Origin: Desulfobacteraceae bacterium
Lineage (GTDB): Bacteria > Desulfobacterota > Desulfobacteria > Desulfobacterales > Desulfosarcinaceae
DNA length: 37,893 nucleotides
Direction of reading: 5' to 3'
NCBI GenBank assembly: GCA_027025615.1
Contig: JALVQM010000067.1
Span: 1-37,893 of the forward strand
Part shown: one piece after another, positions 1-8,963 of the stretch
Position numbering within the stretch: the stretch's first letter is position 1
Layout of the letters: each line of letters opens with the position of its first letter
Translations under genes and position numbers: made by a program
The notes under the pieces: generated by a model
The model's input: the letters and a program-made list of their open reading frames with translations, nothing else
Told to the model about the DNA's origin: nothing
Database searches by the model: none

Positions 1-2
1 AT

Positions 3-653
3 GCCGCCGGACAAAACCTGGCCCAGTTGCTGTTTGGCTCCGGGGGCTTTGCCACCAAGTTTCTAAAGACCACTGCCGCTCCTTTTATTTCCCGCAGTCT
101 CAGCAAGGGTTTTTATCCAAAGAAAAAAATGGGGCGCCAGATTCCTTTTGAAAAGGGGTTTTTCAGCTTCCTGTCCCGGGGGGTCCGGGCGGCCCGTCCC
201 GTGCAGGGAAGCTACTCGGTAACAATCCGGACCTACCCGACGGATGCCAACGCCGGGGCCAGGATTCAACCCCATGCCACGGTGTTGGAACTTCAATGCG
301 CCAACGGAACCAGGCGGCTTGAGAACCTGAACTACCCGAAAAGCAAGACCTTCAAATGGTCTCCCCAGAATTGCGGAGATGTTACTTTTCAAATCATGGT
401 TGGCAACCTGGTACTGATCAAGCAGTATACCGGTTCCATGGGCTTTGCCCGTTTCCTTAACGATTTCAAATCGGGCCAAAGGATATTCAGACCATCTGAC
501 TTTCCCAACGAGGCCCCGGCCATGAAAAGAATGGGCATAACGTCAATCAAAGCCCGCTATAGGTTCCAGGGACACAAGCCGGTCATCCGCTTGTTGGCCC
601 GCAGCCTTGGCCGGGTGCCGCTGGGGATAGCAAAATGCTGGCAGCAAAAATGA
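3..653 (+). CDS. tssM: TssM (IcmF/VasK), C-terminal part
   Basis: This is the C-terminal 216 residues of the inner-membrane T6SS protein TssM, which with TssJ and TssL forms the trans-envelope membrane complex. The frame is open to the left edge, so the gene begins outside the window; the TTG at 27 is not its start. Visible family features are the segment AQLLFGSGGFATKFLK near the left edge and a following beta-rich region (residues about 70-150 of the visible part) typical of the periplasmic IcmF C-terminal domain. The last codons overlap tagF by 19 bases, so the two genes are probably translationally coupled. The N-terminal membrane helices and the NTPase-like domain cannot be assessed here. 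Confidence 0.9.
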   Translation, partial: AAGQNLAQLLFGSGGFATKFLKTTAAPFISRSLSKGFYPKKKMGRQIPFEKGFFSFLSRGVRAARPVQGSYSVTIRTYPTDANAGARIQPHATVLELQCANGTRRLENLNYPKSKTFKWSPQNCGDVTFQIMVGNLVLIKQYTGSMGFARFLNDFKSGQRIFRPSDFPNEAPAMKRMGITSIKARYRFQGHKPVIRLLARSLGRVPLGIAKCWQQK

Positions 654-1429
654 ACGCAATTGGCAGCTGGAATTGGGGTGCTGTCGGCAAACTGCCGGCA
701 GCCGGGGATTTTTTTCAGAAAGGCGACCAGGTCCCCATGCTTGACGCTTTCGCCCATTGGATCCAGACAGGTTTTGGCCAAGTCGCACTGATGAAGAAAA
801 ATAAACCGGAAACCGTCGGACAGCACCGATCATGGAGGTTTTGGGCCGCCGGCATCCGTAAGCATGAACTGGTCTGCGGTTTGAGCCGGGACAGCAGCGA
901 CAGCCTCGGACGCCCTTATCCATTGCTCATGCTGGGACAGGGAGTTTGCAAAGGCTGGCAGCAACACTGGGAACAAATACCGTTGATCCTGGGAAAAGCC
1001 TGGTCGAAAATGGAATACATCGCCGCTCAGGATTACCAGAATCTGGACGAATTCTGGAATGCGCTCAAAACAATTGGTAACGAGGCTTTAGAAAGCCCGA
1101 ACTTCCAGGGAAAAAACGATTTTTTCGGCCCTGTGCTGGAGCTGCGTTTGCAAAAACACCTGAAAGACCTCCAGCAAAACGGCCGCACGGTGATACCCAT
1201 GGATACGGCCGAATCCGGCAACCCGGAGTCCGCAGCTTTCACGTGGCACCAATTGCTGGCCAACCGGCTTCGCAAGCTGCCCCGCGCTGTTTTCATGGGC
1301 GGCACCCTGGAACAATCTTTCATTGTAATATGCCTGGAGCCGCTGACCATTGAAGATTTCATCGAACTGTGGACCGGGCCAAAATTTGAACTGGACCTAT
1401 CAAACCGGATGAGAAACCATGGATCCTGA
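635..1429 (+). CDS. tagF: TagF-family T6SS accessory protein
   Basis: 264-residue TagF-type protein (TagF_N domain family). The diagnostic N-terminal signature is GKLPAAGDF at about residues 17-25, followed by SWRFWAAG and a SLGRPYPL segment matching the family's 'R.yPL' region. In Pseudomonas aeruginosa TagF is a post-translational repressor of T6SS firing and acts opposite the threonine phosphorylation pathway, whose genes also occur in this window. The ATG at 635 has a GGGGA-like ribosome site about 8 bases upstream and overlaps tssM; an ATG at 650 overlapping the tssM stop codon is the alternative. Its 3' end overlaps tssA by 11 bases. Unlike some TagF proteins it has no PppA phosphatase fusion, and a separate PP2C gene lies at 21006. 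Confidence 0.88.
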   Translation: MLAAKMNAIGSWNWGAVGKLPAAGDFFQKGDQVPMLDAFAHWIQTGFGQVALMKKNKPETVGQHRSWRFWAAGIRKHELVCGLSRDSSDSLGRPYPLLMLGQGVCKGWQQHWEQIPLILGKAWSKMEYIAAQDYQNLDEFWNALKTIGNEALESPNFQGKNDFFGPVLELRLQKHLKDLQQNGRTVIPMDTAESGNPESAAFTWHQLLANRLRKLPRAVFMGGTLEQSFIVICLEPLTIEDFIELWTGPKFELDLSNRMRNHGS

Positions 1430-2975
1430 AAAACTCGGCAAGGAACCCATCCCGGGGGACAACCCTGCGGGAAGTGACATTCGCTACGAGCCTGAATTTG
1501 AACAAATCCAGGCTGAAATCGACAAGCTTTCATCGCCCACGGCCAGCGGACAAGTTGACTGGCAACAGGTTGTAAATCTGGCCAGCGGCCTGCTGGCTGA
1601 AAAATCCAAGGACCTCAAGGTTGCAGGATACCTTGCCGTGGGATTGATTCATACCCGCAAAATAGAAGGCCTGGCTGATGGCCTGACAATCCTGCGGACC
1701 ATGCTGGAAGAATACTGGGACAATCTCTATCCCAAGAAAAAAAGAATGCGCGGACGTGTCGGGGCTCTTACCTGGTGGATGGATAAAACCGAGGCCCTGC
1801 TTGAAAAACTGGCTAACACAACCATTGAGGCCGAACTTGCCGCCAGCATTAAGGAAAACCTCCGGCAAATCGATGAAATACTGGCTGAAAAAATGCCTGA
1901 ACCACCACTGTTGATGCCCCTGATCCGCAAGGCAGAAGCGCTGCCGATCAAAGAGGTTAAAAAACAGGAAAGCGGACAGCCAAAGCCTGCCGCCGTTCAA
2001 AAAACGGATAAACCGGCACCTGCCGGGGCCGTTGCGCCTGCAGCCGAGTCTGAGGTCATTTCAACCGAGAAAGACGCCCTCAAGACGGTTTCAGCGGCCC
2101 TCCAAAAAATTCAACAAGCCTCAGGTTTTCTGCTTGAACACAACCTGTCAGATCCAACTGCCTTTGCCCTGCGACGCATCGCCTGTTGGAGTCGGGTAAT
2201 CGATCTGCCTCCGGCCAGCGAGGGACGCACCCAGATCCCGCCACCACCGCCCCAGGTTCTCGAGGAACTGGAACAATTACAGGCCAATTCCCAGTGGGAA
2301 GCCCTGGTTATCGCCGCTGAAAAACGTCTCTCCCAGTATATTTTCTGGTTCGACCTCAATCGCTTGTCAGCCGAGGCCCTGTCATCGATGGGAGACCGCC
2401 ACCTGCCGGCTGTCGAGACCATCTGCCAGCAAACCGCTTTTACAACGGCCCGGCTCGACGGTGTCCAGAACCTTGCTTTTTCAGACGGCACTCCATTTGC
2501 CGACCAGCAAACCAAGGCCTGGCTGCAATCCATAGCTTTCGGCAACCCACAAACAGTCGCACCTGCGGCAAATGTGCCAGGTACTGGTGCAGACAGCGAC
2601 GAAATGGACCAGGTACTGGCTGAAGCCAGAAAACTTGCCAAGAAACGCAAGCTGGCCCAAGCGGTCAAACTGGTCCAGGATAAAATGCTTAAAAGTACAG
2701 GATTGCGCCGGCAATTTAAATGGCGGATGGCCATAGCCAAACTGCTGCTGGAAGCCAAAAAAGCAGACCTTGCCCGTCCCCAGCTGGAGCAGCTCCTTGA
2801 AACCATTGAACGTTTCGACCTGGAAAATTGGGAACCAGCCCTGGCCCTTGAAGGCCTGACCACAGCCCTGTCGGGTTTCAGGCTCGCCGCCGACAAGCAA
2901 GTGCGGGCCCGCTGCGACACGCTCTTGATGCGGATAGCCGCCATCGACCCGGCAGCGGCCATTGGTGCGGGCTGA
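1419..2975 (+). CDS. tssA: TssA, T6SS baseplate/tail-assembly cap protein
   Basis: 518-residue TssA. Residues about 8-115 form the ImpA_N domain, with the family pattern of a 'P.G.NP.G.D.RY...FE.' start (here GDNPAGSDIRYEPEFEQI) and a later EEYWDNLYP motif. A Lys/Ala/Pro-rich linker lies near residues 185-212. Residues about 220-515 are a helical VasJ-type C-terminal region with the motif WFDLNRLSAEAL. TssA proteins nucleate or cap the growing contractile tail and contact the baseplate, sheath and tube. The start overlaps the end of tagF. The subclass (TssA1, TssA2 or TssA3) cannot be fixed by eye, though the VasJ-like C terminus argues against the short ImpA-only form. Confidence 0.88.
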   Translation: MDPEKLGKEPIPGDNPAGSDIRYEPEFEQIQAEIDKLSSPTASGQVDWQQVVNLASGLLAEKSKDLKVAGYLAVGLIHTRKIEGLADGLTILRTMLEEYWDNLYPKKKRMRGRVGALTWWMDKTEALLEKLANTTIEAELAASIKENLRQIDEILAEKMPEPPLLMPLIRKAEALPIKEVKKQESGQPKPAAVQKTDKPAPAGAVAPAAESEVISTEKDALKTVSAALQKIQQASGFLLEHNLSDPTAFALRRIACWSRVIDLPPASEGRTQIPPPPPQVLEELEQLQANSQWEALVIAAEKRLSQYIFWFDLNRLSAEALSSMGDRHLPAVETICQQTAFTTARLDGVQNLAFSDGTPFADQQTKAWLQSIAFGNPQTVAPAANVPGTGADSDEMDQVLAEARKLAKKRKLAQAVKLVQDKMLKSTGLRRQFKWRMAIAKLLLEAKKADLARPQLEQLLETIERFDLENWEPALALEGLTTALSGFRLAADKQVRARCDTLLMRIAAIDPAAAIGAG

Positions 2976-3037
2976 TTTTTGATAAACAAGCAATTGCTTA
3001 AACCTTTTTAAACACAAACACAGTAAAGGGGGTCCCC

Positions 3038-3535
3038 ATGGCAAAAGAAGGAACCGTTGCCCCGAAAGAAAGAGTCAACATCGTCTACCGACCGGCGACC
3101 GGTGACGCCAAAGAAGAGGTGGAATTGCCGTTGAAGCTGCTGGTACTTGGAGATTTCACTCTCCAGGAAGACGAGCGCATGCTTGAAGAGCGCGAGCCGG
3201 TCAACGTGGACAAGGACAACTTCGACGAGGTGCTCAAAGCCCAAAACCTCAATCTGGACATCACGGTGGCCAACAAGCTGTCGGAAGATCCGGATGAGGA
3301 GATGAGTGTTTCGCTGAAGTTCGAGTCTCTGAAGGATTTCAACCCGGAGGCCGTTGCCCAGAACACCCCGGAACTCAAAAAGTTATTGGAGCTGCGGGAA
3401 GCCTTGAACGCTCTCAAGGGTCCCATGAGCAACCGCCCCGAGTTCCGTAAAAAGATCCAGCAAATCATCCAGGACGAAGCAGCCCGCGAAGAACTGCTCA
3501 AGGAGCTGAAGCTGGACGAGGACAAAGACAAATAA
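3038..3535 (+). CDS. tssB: TssB (VipA) small sheath subunit
   Basis: 165-residue TssB, the small subunit of the contractile sheath that wraps the Hcp tube in the cytoplasm. Family signatures include VNIVYRPATG at the N terminus, LPLKLLVLGDFT at about residues 30-41, a 'DNFDEVL' segment, and a C-terminal Lys/Glu-rich helix. Its length is typical. The ATG is preceded by AAAGGGGG. A 62-base gap from tssA contains the palindrome AAGCAATTGCTT at 2989-3000, of unknown significance. It is followed 26 bases later by tssC, the usual order. Confidence 0.95.
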   Translation: MAKEGTVAPKERVNIVYRPATGDAKEEVELPLKLLVLGDFTLQEDERMLEEREPVNVDKDNFDEVLKAQNLNLDITVANKLSEDPDEEMSVSLKFESLKDFNPEAVAQNTPELKKLLELREALNALKGPMSNRPEFRKKIQQIIQDEAAREELLKELKLDEDKDK

Positions 3536-3561
3536 CTAGCAAATAAAAGGAGGTACAGGGT

Positions 3562-5049
3562 ATGGCTGAAGAACGCCAAGAGCAACAGCAGGCAGCCGAG
3601 CAAACCGGTGAGGCGGCGCCATCGTTGCTGGATGACATTGTTACCGCCACGCGTCTCAAGCCGGCCGATGAAGGCTACTCCATAGCCAGGCGCGGCGTCC
3701 AGGCTTTCATTGCCAACCTGGTTGAACCAGGTCGCAAGGTAGATAAAATTTCAAATGCCCTGGTCGATGAGATGATTGCTGAAATCGACCGCAAGTTAAG
3801 TACCCAACTGGACGAAATCCTGCATAACCCTGATTTTCAGAAATTGGAATCGGCCTGGCGTTCATTGAAATTTTTAGTGGATCGCACTGACTTCAGGGAA
3901 AACATCAAGATTGAAATTCTCAATGTCAGCAAGGAAGACCTGCTGGAAGATTTCGAAGACGCTCCTGAAATTCCCCAATCAGGTCTTTACAAGACGGTTT
4001 ACACGGCAGAATACGGACAATTTGGGGGCCAACCTTACGGCAACATAATCGCCAATTACGAATTCGGCCCCGGCCCCCAGGACATAAAACTGCTCCAGAA
4101 CGTGGCAGCGGTTGCCGCCATGGCTCATGCCCCGTTCATTGCCGCTGCAGGGCCCCAGTTCTTTGGAGTTGAAAATTTCAACGAGCTTCCCAACCTTAAG
4201 GACCTGCGGTCGATTTTCGAAGGCCCCCAGTATGCCAAGTGGCAATCTTTCCGTGAATCGGAAGATGCCCGTTACGTTGGGCTTACTTTGCCTCGCTTTT
4301 TGTTGCGCCTTCCCTATGGCCCGGACACCCAGCCGGTCAAGGCTTTCAATTACCATGAAGATGTTTCAGATTCTCATGAGCGTTACCTGTGGGGCAACGC
4401 CGCTTTTGCCTTTGCCACCCGTTTAACCGACAGCTTTGCCAAGTACCGCTGGTGCACCAACATCATCGGCCCAATGGGCGGAGGTACCGTAGAAGATCTG
4501 CCTCTGCATCAGTTCGAAGCCATGGGCGCGGTTCAGACCAAGATTCCCACCGAAGTCCTGATATCCGAACGACGCGAGTTTGAATTGTCCGAAGAAGGTT
4601 TCATCGCCCTGACCATGCGCAAGGGCAGCGATAACGCCTGCTTTTTCTCGGCAAACTCGGTCCAGAAGCCCAAATTTTTCGGAAACAGCAAAGAGGGCAA
4701 AGAAGCAGAACTCAATTACAAGCTCGGTACCCAGCTACCGTACATGTATGTTGCCAACCGCCTGGCTCACTATCTGAAAGTAATTCAGCGGGAAAACATC
4801 GGCAGCTGGAAAGAACGCGGGGACCTTGAAAGGGAGCTGAATTCCTGGATCAGGCAGTACGTAGCCGACCAGGACAATCCACCGGCTTCGGTGCGCAGCC
4901 GCAAGCCACTGCGCAGGGCACTGATAACAGTTGAAGACGTGGAAGGCGAACCCGGATGGTACAAGGTAGGCATGAAGGTTCGTCCGCACTTCAAGTACAT
5001 GGGCGCCTTTTTTACCCTGTCTCTGGTAGGCAAACTGGACAAGGAGTAA
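3562..5049 (+). CDS. tssC: TssC (VipB) large sheath subunit
   Basis: 495-residue TssC, which pairs with TssB to form the contractile sheath that is later disassembled by ClpV. Highly conserved stretches are visible: ESAWRSLKFLVDRTDF near residue 95, FRESEDARYVGLTLPRFLLR near residue 230, and GPMGGGTVEDLPLH near residue 305. Length and domain content are normal. The start has an AAAGGAGG ribosome site about ten bases upstream. The gene lies between tssB and hcp as in most T6SSi loci. Confidence 0.96.
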   Translation: MAEERQEQQQAAEQTGEAAPSLLDDIVTATRLKPADEGYSIARRGVQAFIANLVEPGRKVDKISNALVDEMIAEIDRKLSTQLDEILHNPDFQKLESAWRSLKFLVDRTDFRENIKIEILNVSKEDLLEDFEDAPEIPQSGLYKTVYTAEYGQFGGQPYGNIIANYEFGPGPQDIKLLQNVAAVAAMAHAPFIAAAGPQFFGVENFNELPNLKDLRSIFEGPQYAKWQSFRESEDARYVGLTLPRFLLRLPYGPDTQPVKAFNYHEDVSDSHERYLWGNAAFAFATRLTDSFAKYRWCTNIIGPMGGGTVEDLPLHQFEAMGAVQTKIPTEVLISERREFELSEEGFIALTMRKGSDNACFFSANSVQKPKFFGNSKEGKEAELNYKLGTQLPYMYVANRLAHYLKVIQRENIGSWKERGDLERELNSWIRQYVADQDNPPASVRSRKPLRRALITVEDVEGEPGWYKVGMKVRPHFKYMGAFFTLSLVGKLDKE

Positions 5050-5108
5050 TCCAATAACTCAGATTAATTGAAACAAACATTCTTACTATTTAAAGAAGGA
5101 GGATTGTC

Positions 5109-5624
5109 ATGCCAACCCCTGCTTACATGTCGATTGAAGGCCAAAACCAGGGAAATATTACTGAAAATGCATTTACCGCTGAAAGTGTGGGCAACATCTA
5201 CCAGGAAGGCCACGAAAACGAGATCATGGTATATGCTTTCAACCACGAACTGTCGGTACCCACCAGCACCCAGAGCGGTCAGCCCACGGGTCAAAGGACA
5301 CACAAGCCCATGACCATAACCAAAATCTTCGACAAGTCTTCACCCCTGCTTTACACTGCCCTTACCACAGGAGAAGTGCTCACCAAGTGTGAAATCAAGT
5401 GGTACCGTACCAGCATAGACGGCAGGCAGGAACATTACTTTACCATTGCACTGGAAGACGCCATCGTCACCAACATACGGGCCTACATGCCCAACTGCCA
5501 GGATCCGAGCCAAGCCCATTTCACTCACCTGGAAGATGTATCTTTTACCTATCGCAAGATAAAGTGGACTCATGAAACTGCCAGCACAGCAGGTGAAGAC
5601 GACTGGCGTACACCGGTAACCTAG
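5109..5624 (+). CDS. hcp: Hcp (TssD) tube protein
   Basis: 171-residue Hcp-family protein, the subunit of the hexameric rings that stack into the expelled inner tube. The N terminus (YMSIEGQNQGNI), the central HKPMTITKIFDKSSPLLYTA segment and the C-terminal SFTYRKIKWTHE strand are characteristic. No C-terminal toxin extension is present, so it is a structural Hcp. It has a strong AAGGAGG ribosome site. Two stem-loops follow its stop codon (see the 5626-5674 entry), which fits the need for far more Hcp than baseplate protein. Confidence 0.95.
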   Translation: MPTPAYMSIEGQNQGNITENAFTAESVGNIYQEGHENEIMVYAFNHELSVPTSTQSGQPTGQRTHKPMTITKIFDKSSPLLYTALTTGEVLTKCEIKWYRTSIDGRQEHYFTIALEDAIVTNIRAYMPNCQDPSQAHFTHLEDVSFTYRKIKWTHETASTAGEDDWRTPVT

Positions 5625-5625
5625 G

Positions 5626-5674
5626 CCTTGGCACCAAGGGCCAATGTTAATAGGCAGGCGGCCGTCAGGCCGCC
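5626..5674 (+). promoter_or_regulatory. Tandem stem-loops after hcp
   Basis: Two inverted repeats sit between hcp and tssE. The first is CCTTG-GCAC-CAAGG at 5626-5639, immediately after the stop codon. The second is GGCGGCC-GTCA-GGCCGCC at 5657-5674, a perfect 7-bp GC-rich stem with a 4-base loop. Neither is followed by a run of T, so they are not classic intrinsic terminators. Protection of the hcp 3' end or partial attenuation before tssE are the likely roles (inference). Confidence 0.55.
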
Positions 5675-5693
5675 CGGCCTGAAATGAACAGCG

Positions 5694-6107
5694 ATGAAAG
5701 AACACCGCTTGATGGATCGCATCAGATTGCTGGCCAAAAACCCAAACCGGAGGTTCAGCGACGACCCCCGGGAGATGATCCGTTCCATCCAGATGCATCT
5801 GCAGCGAATATTAAATACGCGCCGTGGCAGTGTACCGATTGCCGCCGACTACGGGGTGCCGGATTTTACCGATTACATGAGTACTTATCCCGAGTCCCAG
5901 CGAGATATCGAAAAAGCATTAAAGCAGACTATCCAGAGGTTCGAGCCGCGTCTGAAATCTGTTCGGGTTACATTTTTACCCCAGGAAGAAAATTTTTTAA
6001 CCCTTAATTTTGAAATAAAGGCCAAGTTAGCCCTAGGCAACGGGCGGGAACCCATTATTTTTGAAAGCATGATTGACTCTGACGGGCATATAAAGATCAA
6101 AACATGA
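5694..6107 (+). CDS. tssE: TssE, gp25-like baseplate wedge protein
   Basis: 137-residue TssE, homologous to phage T4 gp25, a baseplate wedge component from which sheath polymerisation starts. Visible family features are the segment NTRRGSVPIAADYGVPDF at about residues 40-57, the following YMSTYP, and a C-terminal beta pair with PIIFESMIDSDG. The ATG at 5694 has no strong ribosome site; an in-frame ATG lies seven codons later. It follows the hcp stem-loops and precedes tssF by 79 bases, in which no clear signal is seen. Confidence 0.9.
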   Translation: MKEHRLMDRIRLLAKNPNRRFSDDPREMIRSIQMHLQRILNTRRGSVPIAADYGVPDFTDYMSTYPESQRDIEKALKQTIQRFEPRLKSVRVTFLPQEENFLTLNFEIKAKLALGNGREPIIFESMIDSDGHIKIKT

Positions 6108-6186
6108 TTGTTCAGCGGACCTGGAAAAAAGTTTTACAAGATTTTCACTTTTCGGCAATACCACTAAACATGAGAAAAGGTTTTTG

Positions 6187-7917
6187 ATGTTCAACCGATA
6201 TTTCCAGCAGGAACTTGCCAACCTTAAAGAGCTGGGGGCCGAATTTTCACGTAAGCACCCGGCCGTTGCCCCCATGCTGAGCGGGCTTTCCGCCGATCCT
6301 GACGTGGAACGGCTGCTTGAGGGGGTGGCCTTCCTGACGGCCATGCTGCGGCAGAAACTTGACGACGATTTTCCTGAAATTATTCACGAACTCTTCCAGC
6401 TGATCTGGCCCCATTTTTTAAGACCCATTCCGGCGACCTCCATTGTGGCTTTCACACCTAAGGCGGCATTAAAACAGGCGGTCAGGGTTAAACGGGGCAC
6501 CCTTTTGGCTTCGGTGCCGGTGGAAGGAACATCCTGTCTTTTCAAAACCTGTTATGACGTGGAGGTTCAACCCTTGGGCCTGGAAGCGGCCAATGTGGAA
6601 GACAAACCAGGACATCCTCCCCGGATTACCCTGCACCTGAAGCTCCAGGGCCTGGAGCTTCAAAAGTGGCAAACCGACAGGATTCGTTTCCATGTAAGCG
6701 GAGATTATCCCAGGGCGGCCGACACCTTTTTCCTGTTGTTACGCCACCTGCAACGGATCGTGCTTCGTAATGAAAATGGTTCGGCTTGCATCCTGCCCCC
6801 GGAAGCTCTCCAGGCGGTAGGAATGGGACCAGAACAAAGCCTGCTGCCCTATCCGCCCCAGTCCTTCCCGTCCTACAGGATTTTACAGGAATATTTTGTT
6901 TTACCTGAAAAATATCTTTTCCTGGAATTAAAAGGTTTTGATCGATGGCAAAAGCGGGGACCGGGAGACCGTTTTGAAATCATCTTCGAACTGAAAAAAC
7001 CTCCCTTTGGACTGCCTCCTTTAAGGAGACAAGACATTGTGCTTTTTGCCACACCGGTTGTAAACATCTTTGAGCACGAGGCCGAACCGGTCAGGCTTGA
7101 TCATCGCCGCCATGAATACCTGGTGCAACCCAGTGGCGGCCACAAGGACCAATACCAGGTATATGCGGTTGATGCTGTTACCGGTTTCAGCCAGGGGACA
7201 GCACGGGAACGTACCTTTGTGCCTTTTGAAGTGTTCGCTCCCAGGCAACAGGGGCATCCCGTCTTCCATACCCGTATTCAGCGTTCACCGGTAAGGCCAG
7301 GTTTTGATTTTTATATTTCAGTGGTTTACCCGCAAAACCAGGTCCCTCCACGGCCGGAAACCCTTTCGATGCACCTGCGCTGCACCAACGGGTTTCTTCC
7401 CGAAGCCCTGCAAACAGGCGACATTTGCCGTCCTACCAGCAGCTGTCCGGAGCTGGTGGATTTTACCAACATCCGCCCTCCAACGGCCAATATACTGCCA
7501 CCTCTGGGCCAAAACCTTCTTTGGCGCCTGGTTTCCCACCTTTGCCTTAACTACCGTTCCCTGGCATCGGCAGAAAACCTCAAGGCTCTGCTGGCGTTGT
7601 ATAATTTCGAGGAAAATCGCGACCGCCCAGCATTTCTGGCCAACCAGAAACGGATAGATGGAATCCAGACCGTGGAAAGCCTGCCGGCCGACAGGCTGGT
7701 CGACGGGATAATAATGCGTGGTCGGGATATAAAGCTGGGGTTACGCCAGGATCATTATGCCGGTCCCGGCGATCTGTTTCTCTTTGGAACAGTCCTGGAC
7801 GCTTTTTTTGGCGCTTATGCCGCAATCAACAGTTTTACCCGGCTGGTAATCAGAGAATCTCTGAAAGGCGAGCAATACCAATGGCCTGCACGGATAGGAG
7901 ATCACCTGCTGATATGA
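6187..7917 (+). CDS. tssF: TssF (VasA) baseplate protein
   Basis: 576-residue TssF, a baseplate wedge subunit acting with TssG, TssE and TssK. The N terminus FNRYFQQELANLKELGAEF and the 'KHPAVAPML' segment are standard for the family, as is LLEGVAFLTAMLRQKLDDDFPE. Near residue 330 a VYAVDAVTGFSQG motif matches the family 'v..VD.V' region. The ATG at 6187 is chosen over the TTG at 6184 because an AGAAAAGG ribosome site ends six bases before it. The gene ends in an ATGA overlap with tssG. Confidence 0.94.
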   Translation: MFNRYFQQELANLKELGAEFSRKHPAVAPMLSGLSADPDVERLLEGVAFLTAMLRQKLDDDFPEIIHELFQLIWPHFLRPIPATSIVAFTPKAALKQAVRVKRGTLLASVPVEGTSCLFKTCYDVEVQPLGLEAANVEDKPGHPPRITLHLKLQGLELQKWQTDRIRFHVSGDYPRAADTFFLLLRHLQRIVLRNENGSACILPPEALQAVGMGPEQSLLPYPPQSFPSYRILQEYFVLPEKYLFLELKGFDRWQKRGPGDRFEIIFELKKPPFGLPPLRRQDIVLFATPVVNIFEHEAEPVRLDHRRHEYLVQPSGGHKDQYQVYAVDAVTGFSQGTARERTFVPFEVFAPRQQGHPVFHTRIQRSPVRPGFDFYISVVYPQNQVPPRPETLSMHLRCTNGFLPEALQTGDICRPTSSCPELVDFTNIRPPTANILPPLGQNLLWRLVSHLCLNYRSLASAENLKALLALYNFEENRDRPAFLANQKRIDGIQTVESLPADRLVDGIIMRGRDIKLGLRQDHYAGPGDLFLFGTVLDAFFGAYAAINSFTRLVIRESLKGEQYQWPARIGDHLLI

Positions 7918-8963
7918 AAAAGAAAACCAGCAAAGTTCAGGTGGATCAGCTGTTACAACAAGCCTACGAATTCTCCTTTTTCCAGGCGATCCGCCTTCTC
8001 CGCCAGGCCTGCCGGCAAGAGCCAAAGCAGGCGGATATCAGGGTGCGCCCCAAGCTGTTCCTCGGTTTTCCGGCTGCTGATATAGACCGCGTAACAGTGG
8101 AAAAAAACAACGACCGCAAGCTTTATTGCATGACAGCCAATTTTCTTGGGCTTTACGGGGTTTCCTCCCCCCTGCCCATATTTTATACTGAAGACCTGAT
8201 TGAAGAGCGGGCCCAGGACGAATCGGTCAGCCGGGATTTCCTGGACATCTTCAATCACCGGCTTTACGACCTGCTTTTCGAATGCTGGCGCAAGTACCGT
8301 CTTTTTTTCCAGGTCAACGAGTACAATGACCAAACGGTAAAAGAACGGCTGTACTGCCTTTTAGGCCTTGGCTCCGGCACGGCGCGCAAGGAAATGGACA
8401 ATTCCCGGCGACTTTTGCGCTACCTGGGATTATTTACCCAGTTTCCCCGCAGCGCCACCGGCTTGTCCACCCTGCTTTCCGATGCCCTTAAAAATGTTCC
8501 TATAACCATCATTCCCTGCATTGCCCGCAAGGCGAGGATTGCCGAGGATCAACGTTTTTCCCTTGGCCGGGCCAACTGCCGCCTGGGCGGAAACTCATAC
8601 CTTGGAAACCAGGTCCGGGACCGGATGGGTAAATTTCGCATAAGGATCGGTCCCCTGGATCAGGAAAAGTTTCTGTTTTTCACCCCCGGAAACCCGGGAT
8701 ACAGCGAGCTTGCCGAGCTGACCTCGTTGTATCTCAACCAGCCCCTTGAATGCGAGGCCGAGCTGGTAATGGCACCCGGCCAAGCCCAAACTACCTGCCT
8801 GGGTAAAAAACCGCGGGCCTGTCTGGGGGTAAACACCTGGGTTTTCGGCGGACATACTATCGATCGCCAGATGGAAATCCGCTTTGCCGTCAGACAACCT
8901 CAAACCACCCCGGCCCCAGGAACCGCAAATGGTCCGGCCGAAGAGGAAAGGATAGCATCATGA
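7914..8963 (+). CDS. tssG: TssG (VasB) baseplate protein
   Basis: 349-residue TssG, partner of TssF in the baseplate wedge. Typical features are the early YEFSFFQAIRLLRQ segment, the FLGLYGVSSPLPIFYTE motif and the RYLGLFTQFPRSATGLSTLL region. The ATG at 7914 overlaps the tssF stop codon (ATGA) and puts the conserved N terminus at the expected distance. A GGAG lies somewhat far upstream (about 13 bases), and an in-frame ATG at 7881 would add 11 unconserved residues. It ends in a 4-base overlap with clpV. Confidence 0.92.
   Translation: MKKKTSKVQVDQLLQQAYEFSFFQAIRLLRQACRQEPKQADIRVRPKLFLGFPAADIDRVTVEKNNDRKLYCMTANFLGLYGVSSPLPIFYTEDLIEERAQDESVSRDFLDIFNHRLYDLLFECWRKYRLFFQVNEYNDQTVKERLYCLLGLGSGTARKEMDNSRRLLRYLGLFTQFPRSATGLSTLLSDALKNVPITIIPCIARKARIAEDQRFSLGRANCRLGGNSYLGNQVRDRMGKFRIRIGPLDQEKFLFFTPGNPGYSELAELTSLYLNQPLECEAELVMAPGQAQTTCLGKKPRACLGVNTWVFGGHTIDRQMEIRFAVRQPQTTPAPGTANGPAEEERIAS

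Noticed and set aside
1244-1256. TGGCAC...TTGC pattern resembling a sigma-54 promoter
   Set aside because: The spacing between GG and GC is two bases too short and it lies inside tagF.
2111-2989. 292-residue - strand ORF opposite tssA
   Set aside because: Low-complexity Ser/Arg/Ala composition and no homology-like motifs; antisense artefact.
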